Below the pieces are notes generated by a model, which was not told the DNA's origin, searched no databases, and was given only the letters and a program-made list of their open reading frames with translations. From the NCBI GenBank assembly GCA_947259165.1, contig CAMYKY010000011.1, positions 1-37,899 on the forward strand: a DNA stretch of 37,899 bases. Reading direction: 5' to 3'. Of this stretch, positions 18,492 to 25,327 are shown piece after piece. Every line of letters begins with the position of its first letter. Within the stretch, counting starts at the first letter, position 1. Both the position numbers and the translations under genes were made by a program. The stretch is from an uncultured Acidobacteriota bacterium (GTDB lineage Bacteria; Acidobacteriota; Vicinamibacteria; Marinacidobacterales; SMYC01).

Positions 18492-19273
18492 GTACGGACC
18501 TCCTGGCTAATCTCGCCGATCAGCGACGCCGGAGCGTCGAGCTTCATCAGTGCCGAGCCCATGAGGACGGCATCGGCCAAACCCCGCACCTCCCGGACGT
18601 CGTCAGCGGTGAGATAACCGCTTTCGGCAACGACGACACGTTCCACCGGCACGTCGGAGAGCAGACGCGGCGCGAGGCTTCGATCCATCTCGAGGGTGTC
18701 GAGGTCGCGGTTGTTCACGCCGATCACCGCGTCCTCGATAGCAAGGGCAGCGTCGAGCTCGCGTGTGTTATGGCACTCGACCAGCGGCGTGAGGCTGAGC
18801 TCGGCAGCGAGAGCCGCAAGCTCGAGAAGCTCGCTGCGTGCAAGACACCGGACAATCAACAAAACGGCACTGGCGCCGAGATGCGCGGCTTCGCGCACCT
18901 GGGCCGGGTCGACGATGAAGTCTTTCATGAGCACGGGCAGCGAAACGGTCGCTGCAGCGTTTTCGAGATCATCGTACGAACCACGAAACCGGGTCGGCTC
19001 GGTGAGCACACTCAGCGCCGCCGCACCGGCTCGTTCGTACTTGACGACCTGCTCGATCAAACTGCGCTCAGCGATGTCGCCAAGGCTCGGGCTCGCTTGT
19101 TTGTACTCCGCGATCACTGCGACCGACCCCTTGCCTCGAAGCGCCTCGCGAAAGCTTGGACGCTCGCTCCGCTCATTAGGTCCATTGAGCTCATTCGAGT
19201 CTGGTGGCTCACGGCGAGGCAGTGTCTTTGCCCGAACGCGCGCTCCCTCGACGAGATCTTCGATGAGCCCCAT
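18488..19273 (-). CDS. trpC: Indole-3-glycerol phosphate synthase
   Basis: Ring closure and decarboxylation of CdRP to indole-3-glycerol phosphate. The 261-residue barrel shows IAEYKQASPSLG (catalytic Glu and Lys), VLMKDFIVD (Lys), LVECHN, IGVNNRDLDTL (Asn) and VVAESGYL (Glu). ATG 19273 overlaps the trpD stop by one base (TGATG), so the two are translationally coupled. Codon use and GC are like the neighbours. Confidence 0.96.
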   Translation of the reverse strand: MGLIEDLVEGARVRAKTLPRREPPDSNELNGPNERSERPSFREALRGKGSVAVIAEYKQASPSLGDIAERSLIEQVVKYERAGAAALSVLTEPTRFRGSYDDLENAAATVSLPVLMKDFIVDPAQVREAAHLGASAVLLIVRCLARSELLELAALAAELSLTPLVECHNTRELDAALAIEDAVIGVNNRDLDTLEMDRSLAPRLLSDVPVERVVVAESGYLTADDVREVRGLADAVLMGSALMKLDAPASLIGEISQEVRT

Positions 19274-20319
19274 CAGCCGCCCACCTTCGGCTTTTCCGTC
19301 TCGCCGGCCGCAAGCCGCTGGCTCGTTTCGGCGTAGCGCGCGAGCACGCGGGCCGCGCTAGCGTTGTCGAGTACTTCTCGCGCGACCGACAGCCCTTCGG
19401 CTAGGTCCTTCGTCAGCCCCGCAACCACCAACGCGGCCGCCGCGTTCAACGCCACCACGTCCGCTTTCGGTCCGGTCTCACCGCTCAGCACCGCTTGCAG
19501 GATGCTAGCGTTGTCTTCGACCTCACCGCCCTTCAGAGCATCGATCGGCGCCGAGGCAAGGTCGAGGTCTTTGGGGTCCAACGTGAACGATTCCACCTTA
19601 CCCTCATTGACGAAATGCCCGCGCGTGATTGCGTGGAGCCCGATCTCGTCGAGGCCTTCGCAGTGGATCACGAGAGCACTTTCCGTTCCGAGCTCGAGCA
19701 GCGCCTCCGCCATCACTCTAGTCATACTCGGATCATAAACACCCATGAGCTGGCGCTGGGCGAGCGCCGGGTTCGCTAATGGACCGAGCAGGTTGAACAG
19801 CGTGCGCACCCCGAGTGCCTTTCGCACCGGGGCAACATTCGCCATCGCCGGATGGAACACCGGTGCGAACAAGAACGCAAAGCCGGTCGAGTCGAGGCAC
19901 GTGCTCACCGCCTTCGGGCCAAGGCTGAGTGCGGCACCGCTCGCTTCCAAGACATCGGCACTCCCCGCTTTGGACGACACGCTCCGGTTCCCATGCTTGG
20001 CGACAGCGCCTCCTGCAGCGGCGACGACGAGAGCGGCCGCGGTCGAGATATTGAAGGTTCCAGTGCGGTCGCCTCCCGTACCGCACGTGTCGATGAGCGG
20101 TTGGACTTCCGTTTGCACGGCCAGGCGATGGGCGCGCATGGCGCGGGCACAAGCGGCAAGCGTGGGAGCGTCGGGTTCGCGAACGCGAAGCGCCACCAAA
20201 AGACCCGCGGTCTGCGGCTGCGGCACTTCGCCCATCATGATGCGGTGCAGTGCGTCCTCGAGCGCTTTGGGCTCGGCGGGCTCGCCACCGAGAAGTCTCT
20301 CGATCAATTCCGGAATCAT
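19273..20319 (-). CDS. trpD: Anthranilate phosphoribosyltransferase
   Basis: Transfers phosphoribose from PRPP to anthranilate. The 348-residue protein has the glycine-rich PRPP loop CGTGGDRTGTFNIST, KHGNRSVSSKAGSADVLEASG (anthranilate and pyrophosphate contacts) and FAPVFHPAM. It is the first enzyme gene of the operon. Its ATG overlaps the stop of a 26-codon upstream ORF (ATGA), and GGAG lies 9 bases ahead. No trpE or trpG (anthranilate synthase) precedes it, so the substrate is made by genes elsewhere. Confidence 0.97.
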   Translation of the reverse strand: MIPELIERLLGGEPAEPKALEDALHRIMMGEVPQPQTAGLLVALRVREPDAPTLAACARAMRAHRLAVQTEVQPLIDTCGTGGDRTGTFNISTAAALVVAAAGGAVAKHGNRSVSSKAGSADVLEASGAALSLGPKAVSTCLDSTGFAFLFAPVFHPAMANVAPVRKALGVRTLFNLLGPLANPALAQRQLMGVYDPSMTRVMAEALLELGTESALVIHCEGLDEIGLHAITRGHFVNEGKVESFTLDPKDLDLASAPIDALKGGEVEDNASILQAVLSGETGPKADVVALNAAAALVVAGLTKDLAEGLSVAREVLDNASAARVLARYAETSQRLAAGETEKPKVGG

Positions 20320-20396
20320 CGTTTGTCTCCGCGGTAACGCCTGCGCGGCTCGCGCGCCAAGAATGGGTTCCGGGTAATGCTCTGAGTAGTAGTCAT
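20316..20396 (-). CDS. 26-codon mini-ORF translationally coupled to trpD
   Basis: ATG at 20396 opens a 26-residue basic peptide (begins MTTTQSITRN, ends YRGDKR). Its TGA stop overlaps the trpD start codon as ATGA, the same junction type used between the trp genes. GAGGG lies about 10 bases upstream. It follows the attenuator terminator, so it is read only on full-length transcripts. It may simply deliver ribosomes to trpD. No homologous family is recognised and expression is not shown. Confidence 0.45.
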   Translation of the reverse strand: MTTTQSITRNPFLAREPRRRYRGDKR

Positions 20397-20438
20397 CTCA
20401 CGAAGCCCTCGTAATCTTTGTCGTGAGGGTTACCTCGT

Positions 20439-20487
20439 GAAACGAAAAAGAGGCCACCCCCGACGGGTTGCCTCTTTTCGTCGTTTC
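20439..20487 (-). terminator. trp attenuator (intrinsic terminator, 3:4 hairpin)
   Basis: On the minus strand AAAAGAGGCAACCC (20478-20465) pairs with GGGGTGGCCTCTTTT (20460-20446), 13 of 14 pairs, around a 4-5 base loop, followed by a T-run. The flanks extend the stem (GAAACGA on one side, TCGTTTC on the other). The 5' arm can instead pair with 20509-20499 (antiterminator). It lies 120 bases upstream of trpD and 25 bases after the stop of the Trp-rich leader peptide. Confidence 0.88.
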
Positions 20488-20498
20488 AGAACAAAAGG

Positions 20499-20550
20499 AA
20501 GAGCACCCCGTTCAGCCGCACCACCACCAAAAACGGTCCTGGGCCGAACG
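20499..20550 (-). promoter_or_regulatory. Attenuator segments 1 and 2 (anti-antiterminator / antiterminator)
   Basis: Segment 1, CGTTCGGCC (20550-20542), pairs with GGCTGAACG (20517-20509), nine pairs with one G-U, enclosing the three Trp codons in its loop. The adjacent GGGGTGCTCTT (20509-20499) can pair with the terminator 5' arm (20478-20465) with one mismatch and one bulge, forming the 2:3 antiterminator. A ribosome stalled on the Trp codons would mask segment 1 and free segment 2. Confidence 0.78.
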
Positions 20551-20565
20551 CGTGCAATCAAACAT
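20512..20565 (-). CDS. trpL: trp operon leader peptide with three tandem Trp codons
   Basis: The 17-residue peptide MFDCTRSAQDRFWWWCG has codons TGG TGG TGG at 20529-20521, two codons before the stop. It starts 15 bases downstream of the -10 box, so the 5' leader before the ATG is only about 9 bases, with AGAG as a weak Shine-Dalgarno. Three consecutive Trp codons in a short ORF, followed by a terminator and the trp genes, are diagnostic of ribosome-mediated attenuation: low charged tRNA-Trp stalls the ribosome and allows readthrough. Confidence 0.88.
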   Translation of the reverse strand: MFDCTRSAQDRFWWWCG

Positions 20566-20580
20566 AATCTCTAACCCAAT

Positions 20581-20610
20581 TTTATAGCCCCCCCGCTAGC
20601 CTGCAGTCAA
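20581..20610 (-). promoter_or_regulatory. sigma70-like promoter of the trp operon
   Basis: On the minus strand TTGACT (20610-20605) and TATAAA (20586-20581) are separated by 18 bases. Transcription would start near 20574, just ahead of trpL. This is the best -35/-10 pair seen in the window. Confidence 0.8.
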
Positions 20611-20669
20611 GCGCGGGGCGGATCGCACGAAAACAAACCGTGTTTCGTGTCGTCTTTTGAACTGCGGGC

Positions 20670-21452
20670 TCAGTTGAAGAGCACTTGCCCCGACCCACGC
20701 TCCTCGACGAGCTTATCCATGTGTTCCAGTATTTGGTCGCGGCGCACCAAGATGCTCTTGATTTGCCCGCCGACGAGCAAATCCTCGAGCTCGAGCTCGA
20801 GCTGGTCCAGGCTCAGAGATTTCAGCTGTTCCACGAGCTTGCGGTCGTATTGAGACGGGAGCTTCGTCTCCTCCTTCATCAATTTCTTCCGATCGAGAAA
20901 TGCGCGCGAATGATCAATCAGGATGACGTTCCACGCCTCATCGAGCAAGAAATTGCCGGCGTTGCGATCCTCGTTGTAGATCAAGTTGTCGAACATCTTC
21001 ATTCGCGAGATCTGCCAGCTGAACTGAGGAGTCTGCGGAACCTTGGGCTGAAGACGTTTGTAGGTGTCGCATCCTTCCACCCAAAGCTGCAGCGACCCGA
21101 GATTTCCGTTCACGCGTCGCACCACGGTCGGGGGCACCATATCGAGACGCAGCATCTTGTCCAACGCGTAGGCCGCGACTTCGGCCTGATAGCTTTCCCA
21201 GTACCCCCTTTGGCGTCCCCTTTTCAACGGCTTGTAGATCGCGTAAAACACTGTGCCGTCGTGCTTCAACGTGACTCTCGTCGGGTTCGTCACACCCTCC
21301 CCGACCTCCTCCAGGCCCTCGATCTCGGCTGACAGAAGCCCTTCTTCGTAGCTCTGGCGTTGTTCGATCCACACCCTCTCCACGGGTTGGTCATAGGCAA
21401 AACAAGAGGCGAGGAGGAGGCCGGCGGACGAAAGACAGGTCTCGAAGCGCAT
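20670..21452 (-). CDS. Lipoprotein with atypical (FAM20/HipA/PI3K-like) kinase fold
   Basis: The 260-residue protein starts at ATG 21452. GGAGG lies 5 bases ahead, inside the codons of the longer frame from 21464, so the shorter start is right. The N-terminus is a lipoprotein signal with lipobox LASC (LLLASCFAYD). The body shows AIYKPLKRGRQRG (nucleotide-binding Lys), ESYQAEVAAYALDKML, VPPTVVRRVNGNLGSLQLWVEG, then FDNLIYNEDRNAGNFLLD (catalytic Asp and Asn) and VILIDHSRAF (metal-binding Asp). This order is that of the FAM20C/HipA/PI3-kinase-like superfamily. An extracytoplasmic, membrane-anchored kinase would be unusual because ATP is scarce there, so the activity is open. It lies just upstream of the trp promoter on the same strand and is divergent from the FmdB gene. 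Confidence 0.75.
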   Translation of the reverse strand: MRFETCLSSAGLLLASCFAYDQPVERVWIEQRQSYEEGLLSAEIEGLEEVGEGVTNPTRVTLKHDGTVFYAIYKPLKRGRQRGYWESYQAEVAAYALDKMLRLDMVPPTVVRRVNGNLGSLQLWVEGCDTYKRLQPKVPQTPQFSWQISRMKMFDNLIYNEDRNAGNFLLDEAWNVILIDHSRAFLDRKKLMKEETKLPSQYDRKLVEQLKSLSLDQLELELEDLLVGGQIKSILVRRDQILEHMDKLVEERGSGQVLFN

Positions 21453-21547
21453 ACAAACCTCCATTTAGGAAAGTGTCGAACACGTTTTATCATACTGACG
21501 GACGAGGTTTTGTTGATCCTTTGTCGGATTTTTGCTTAACTGAGCTC

Positions 21548-21922
21548 GTGCCTATTTACGAGTACGAGTGCCGCAAGTGCAGGCACCGCTTCGAAGTCAT
21601 TCAAAAGGTCAGCGACCCCCCGGTCAAAAAATGCGAAAAGTGTCGAGGGAAGACCGATCGGCTGGTCTCCTCTCCGGCAATTCAATTCAAGGGATCCGGC
21701 TGGTACGCCGACGGATACGCGAAACAGGGCTCCGGCTCCAGCTCAGACGCCTCCGAATCGAAAGACGCCTCCGAATCGAAAGACGCCTCCGGGTCGAAGG
21801 ACTCGTCCAAGTCGAAGGACACGGGCGGCAAGGAAAGCTCAGGCTCAGAGAGCAAGACGAAACCCTCGCCGAAGAAGAAAGACAAAAAAGAGGCGACTGG
21901 CTCGTCAGGCTCCTCGGAGTAG
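21548..21922 (+). CDS. FmdB-family zinc-ribbon protein
   Basis: The 124-residue protein starts at GTG 21548, giving the standard family N-terminus (M)PIYEYECRKCRHRFEV; the frame open from 21473 adds no homologous residues. Two CxxC knuckles (CRKC and CEKC) bind zinc, followed by a beta-hairpin (DRLVSSPAIQFKGSGWYADGY), as in the FmdB/Zn-ribbon_8 family of putative regulators. The C-terminal ~55 residues are a low-complexity, charged Ser/Lys/Asp/Glu tail encoded by an 18-base tandem repeat. Function of the family is poorly defined. Confidence 0.88.
   Translation: MPIYEYECRKCRHRFEVIQKVSDPPVKKCEKCRGKTDRLVSSPAIQFKGSGWYADGYAKQGSGSSSDASESKDASESKDASGSKDSSKSKDTGGKESSGSESKTKPSPKKKDKKEATGSSGSSE
21746..21817 (+). 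repeat. 18-base tandem repeat inside the FmdB gene
   Basis: Two identical units GACGCCTCCGAATCGAAA (21746-21781), a third with two or three changes (21782-21799) and a fourth more diverged (21800-21817) encode DASESK-like hexapeptides. The repeat length keeps frame, so copy-number change would alter only tail length. Confidence 0.85.
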
Positions 21923-21948
21923 TCCACCTTTCCGCCGACGTCCATATT

Positions 21949-21957
21949 TGCTAAGAT
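21949..21957 (+). promoter_or_regulatory. Extended -10 promoter candidate for the GT2 gene
   Basis: TGCTAAGAT fits TGn-TAAGAT, 11 bases before the ATG at 21969, implying a very short or absent 5' leader. No -35 is evident. Confidence 0.38.
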
Positions 21958-21968
21958 CGCGCGGTCTC

Positions 21969-22703
21969 ATGGCGTCTACCCCAGCCTTGTCGGTCGTCTT
22001 GCCCGCGTTCAACGAAGAGGGCAACATCGAACGCGCCGTCCGAAGCTCGGCCGAAGCGGTCGCGCCACTCGTGGAGGCGTATGAGCTCGTCGTCGTCGAC
22101 GACGGCAGCCGCGATGAAACTTCCGCGATCCTCAGTCGCCTGAGCGGCGAGCTCGGCGAGCACCTGAGAGTCGTGACCCACCCGACGAACCTCGGCTACG
22201 GTATCGCGCTGCGTGCCGGTTTCGACCAAGCGCGGGGTCGGTTCATCTTTTACACCGATGCCGACAATCAGTTCGATCTCCGCGAGCTCGAGGGGTTCCT
22301 GCCGGCCATGGAAGGCGTCGACGCCATCCTGGGTTTTCGCGTAGGGCGCCAGGACGGTGCGTTTCGCTTGATGGTATCGAACGGATACAACGGCTTGGCG
22401 TCGTTCGCGTTCGGGATGGACGTTCGCGATCTGAACTGCTCCTTCAAGCTGTTTCGACGGGAAGCACTGACGTCGCTCCATCTCGAGGAAGATCATTTCT
22501 TCATCGATACCGAAATCGTGGTGCAGCTCCACCGTGCGGGTTACCGATACTCTCAGGTTGGCGTTCGTCACTACCCACGAACTGCGGGCTCTTCGACGGT
22601 CCGTCCGACCGACGTGCCCCGAACATTTCTTGCCCTGCTCAAGCTTTGGGCCAAACTCCGTCTTTTCAACTCCGGCAAAACCAAGCTCGCCACGCGGGAT
22701 TGA
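21969..22703 (+). CDS. Family 2 glycosyltransferase, polyprenyl-phosphate sugar transferase-like
   Basis: The 244-residue DPM1/GtrB-like GT-A enzyme lacks C-terminal membrane helices. Motifs: SVVLPAFNEEGNIERAV (nucleotide binding), VVVDDGSRDET, PTNLGYGIALRAGF, and the DxD-type YTDADNQFD, plus DLNCSFKLFRRE typical of dolichyl/undecaprenyl-phosphate mannose or glucose synthases. It probably moves a sugar from a nucleotide donor onto a polyprenyl phosphate at the inner membrane. An in-frame TTG 21 bases earlier is less likely as start. Its TGA overlaps the ATG of the next gene (TGATG), so the two are coupled. Confidence 0.93.
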   Translation: MASTPALSVVLPAFNEEGNIERAVRSSAEAVAPLVEAYELVVVDDGSRDETSAILSRLSGELGEHLRVVTHPTNLGYGIALRAGFDQARGRFIFYTDADNQFDLRELEGFLPAMEGVDAILGFRVGRQDGAFRLMVSNGYNGLASFAFGMDVRDLNCSFKLFRREALTSLHLEEDHFFIDTEIVVQLHRAGYRYSQVGVRHYPRTAGSSTVRPTDVPRTFLALLKLWAKLRLFNSGKTKLATRD

Positions 22704-25327
22704 TGCGCGGCTCGTGGAAAGCCGGCGGCATCGCCGTCGCGCTGACGCTCGTGTCGGTCGTGCTCGCGTATCAGGTTCCTGTGGTCCTCGAGCTAGATCT
22801 CGGCCATAGCTTCCCAAGCAGCTTCGCGGTCGACAACTTCCACGACGCCGAGCAAGGTTATCGGTGGACACGCGCCCACAGCAGTATCTTGTTTCGCGAT
22901 CCCGGTGCTTCTCCACGAGCCCGAATCGAGCTGGAGCTCTCCGGGTTCAGACCCGCGGGGCTCGCACCCCCGTTGGTCGTTGTCGAAGCGTCGGGCGAGA
23001 GTACTCGCCTCGCGCCCACGCGTCGGGTTGCGTGGTATTCGCTAGAGACGAACACCAGGGGGCGGTGGAGCTCAGATCTCGAGCTCCACCTGCGATCGGA
23101 GACATTCTCTCCTGGCGCCGGCGACGATCGAGCTCTCGGCGTCCGGGTTCAGCGCGTTCGTCTGACGCTGCCCGGAAGGGCATTCCCGCCGCTACGACAA
23201 CTTCTGTTGAGCTTGGTCATCGTCACGCTCGTGTTCGAGGGGGCTCGCCACTCGAGCGCACGGGAAAACCCATCATCGGGGCCGTCGAGGCGATGGGACG
23301 GGTGGTTCGCGGCATCGGTCGGGATCGCGCTGGGTGCGGGCTTCGCACTGTTTCGCAACGTCACCACCTTGGGGGTCCCGGTGCTCGCCAGTATCCTCGC
23401 CGTGGCAACCCTGACGCGGATTTTCGTCCCCTCAGCCGTGCGCCTCGTCAAAGACGCGCTCGGCGCGACCGCTCGTTGCTTAGCTCAAAGTGTCACCAGC
23501 CTGGCTCGTCGACGCACGGTTGCCCTCGTCGTGGCCGCGCTCGGAAGCGTCTGGGCCGGCTACTACTTCACGCCGATCGTCGAGCTCGACCTCGGCTCGG
23601 GCGCGATCACGGAGATCGCGCGACGCTTCGGACCGCTGGACCGCGAGGGCGACGTAACCTTCCAACTCGCGCGCGCAGGCGCATCACTTGATGTGCGCGA
23701 TTTCGGGACGGCGAGCCCTTGGAAGATCACCGTCTATGCCTCCGCCCGCGGCGACGTCGAGCGAGGTGTCTTGCTCCGTAGCGCAGGTCAGGACCTCGTT
23801 GCCGGCGTCTCGCCCGCCTGGAACGCGTACGAGCTCGAGACGCAGCCACCAGCGCTCGGGTGGCGTGGAGGTCGCGTGTTGCAGTTTCCCGGGCTCGGCG
23901 CCGGCACGCAGCTGCTCGTCGACCGCATCGAAATCGATCGGGGGAGAAGCCTACCGGGGCTTCGGGCCATTGCTCTTGTGCTCGGTGCAGTCCTGCTACT
24001 GGCCGCGGCGCTGCGTTCGACCGTCGCGGGAGGATGCTTTTTGGTTCTCATCGCAGTCGCGTTGGCTCGCGAGCCGGTGCTCGTGATCCCGTTCCTGTCG
24101 ACGGTGTTGCTCGGTGCCGTCGCAACTTTCTTCGTCTCCGGATGCACGCGCGGCTTTCTCGAAGTGGCCTCCGAGCGCACCCTCCTACCCGAGCTGTCGC
24201 CAGCCGCGGTTTCGGTCGCTCTCGCCGGTTTCGTGGTGTGGTTTGTCGCGATCGCATCGCCACTCTACGTCGGTGGCCACTATGGATTCCATACCGACAT
24301 CGCCGAGGAGATCTGGCAAGGTCGGTTTCTGCACTACTTTCTGCCGTATCCCGGAAGCATGTTGAGCCGACAACCTCAGTGGAACAACCTAATCGTGCCG
24401 CACTCGTGCTTGTTCCACACTGTCGTCTCGCCGCTGACTGCGCTCCCGCGGGCGTGGTCTCATCAACTGATCAAGCTCTTTCTCGCGTTGCTCCTATTCG
24501 GGATCTCGATAAGCTCCGCTCTGGTCGCGACACGGATAGGAGGAGCTCGCACCGGCGTGTACGCGGCCATTGCGAGCACGTTGGCCCCAACCGGATCTCA
24601 GCTTTTGGGTCTCGGTCACCTCATGACGCTGTTTGGCACCTGGGCGTCGACGCTTGCCCTGGGATTTCTGGTCATCCAAGCCGAGAGGGTTTCCGAGCGA
24701 CGGGTGTTTGCCTGGGCGCTGGCCCTGCTCGTTGTTTGTTTTCTTTCTTATACCGGGTCCCTTCTTTTCGCCTCCTTGGCCCTCGTCGCAGCCTGCACGT
24801 TGTTGCTCACGAGGTCCCCACAGGATTCGGGCCCACTTGCGATGCGTCTCGCGAGCACCCTCGTCATCGCCTGGGCCGTCGCGTTCCTGCTCTACTACAT
24901 CCACTGGGCGCTACCGTTTGCACGCGACTCGCTTCCAGCTCTCCTGTCGGGCTCTGGATCGGACACTGGAATCGACGTTGGGGCACGCCTCGCATCCCAA
25001 CCGAGCAAGCTCGCCTATACGTTCGGCTCGTCGATGGTCCCGCTGGTGGGACTCGCCGGTCTCACGCTCGCGACCGGAACAAGGCGCGTGCTGCTCGCAA
25101 GCTGGGGGGCCATCCTCGTCGCCTTTAGCGGGCTCGACGTGCTCTTCAACTTCTTGTTGAAACATCACTACTTCACGTATCCCGTCGTGGCCATCGGGGT
25201 GGGACTGGCTCTAGGCTGGCTACACGAAAAAAGTTGGATCACGAGGGTGATAGCGGGACTTTGGGTCGTCTTTCTCGTTTGGATGGGCTTTCACGAAGCC
25301 GCCGCCGTGGGACGGGGCGCGTTCTAG
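22703..25327 (+). CDS. Large polytopic membrane protein, possibly a GT-C glycosyltransferase, with duplicated beta domains
   Basis: The 874-residue product starts at the ATG overlapping the GT2 stop. The N-terminal part holds two copies of the same unit. In each, a membrane helix leads into PVVLELDLG (first) or PIVELDLG (second), followed by a ~140-residue beta-rich extracytoplasmic domain and another helix or pair of helices. The C-terminal ~500 residues contain about ten hydrophobic helices with an acidic first loop (GFHTDIAEEIWQGRFLHYFLPYPGSM), as seen in GT-C enzymes that use polyprenyl-phosphate sugars. Coupling to a polyprenyl-P sugar synthase supports a role in glycosylating an exported polymer or protein. 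The family is not recognised; transferase activity is inference. Confidence 0.72.
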   Translation: MRGSWKAGGIAVALTLVSVVLAYQVPVVLELDLGHSFPSSFAVDNFHDAEQGYRWTRAHSSILFRDPGASPRARIELELSGFRPAGLAPPLVVVEASGESTRLAPTRRVAWYSLETNTRGRWSSDLELHLRSETFSPGAGDDRALGVRVQRVRLTLPGRAFPPLRQLLLSLVIVTLVFEGARHSSARENPSSGPSRRWDGWFAASVGIALGAGFALFRNVTTLGVPVLASILAVATLTRIFVPSAVRLVKDALGATARCLAQSVTSLARRRTVALVVAALGSVWAGYYFTPIVELDLGSGAITEIARRFGPLDREGDVTFQLARAGASLDVRDFGTASPWKITVYASARGDVERGVLLRSAGQDLVAGVSPAWNAYELETQPPALGWRGGRVLQFPGLGAGTQLLVDRIEIDRGRSLPGLRAIALVLGAVLLLAAALRSTVAGGCFLVLIAVALAREPVLVIPFLSTVLLGAVATFFVSGCTRGFLEVASERTLLPELSPAAVSVALAGFVVWFVAIASPLYVGGHYGFHTDIAEEIWQGRFLHYFLPYPGSMLSRQPQWNNLIVPHSCLFHTVVSPLTALPRAWSHQLIKLFLALLLFGISISSALVATRIGGARTGVYAAIASTLAPTGSQLLGLGHLMTLFGTWASTLALGFLVIQAERVSERRVFAWALALLVVCFLSYTGSLLFASLALVAACTLLLTRSPQDSGPLAMRLASTLVIAWAVAFLLYYIHWALPFARDSLPALLSGSGSDTGIDVGARLASQPSKLAYTFGSSMVPLVGLAGLTLATGTRRVLLASWGAILVAFSGLDVLFNFLLKHHYFTYPVVAIGVGLALGWLHEKSWITRVIAGLWVVFLVWMGFHEAAAVGRGAF

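Noticed and set aside
23860-25128. 422-codon plus-strand open frame, very Arg-rich
   Set aside because: Alternative frame of the large membrane protein gene; Arg/Ser/Pro-rich composition typical of out-of-frame high-GC DNA.
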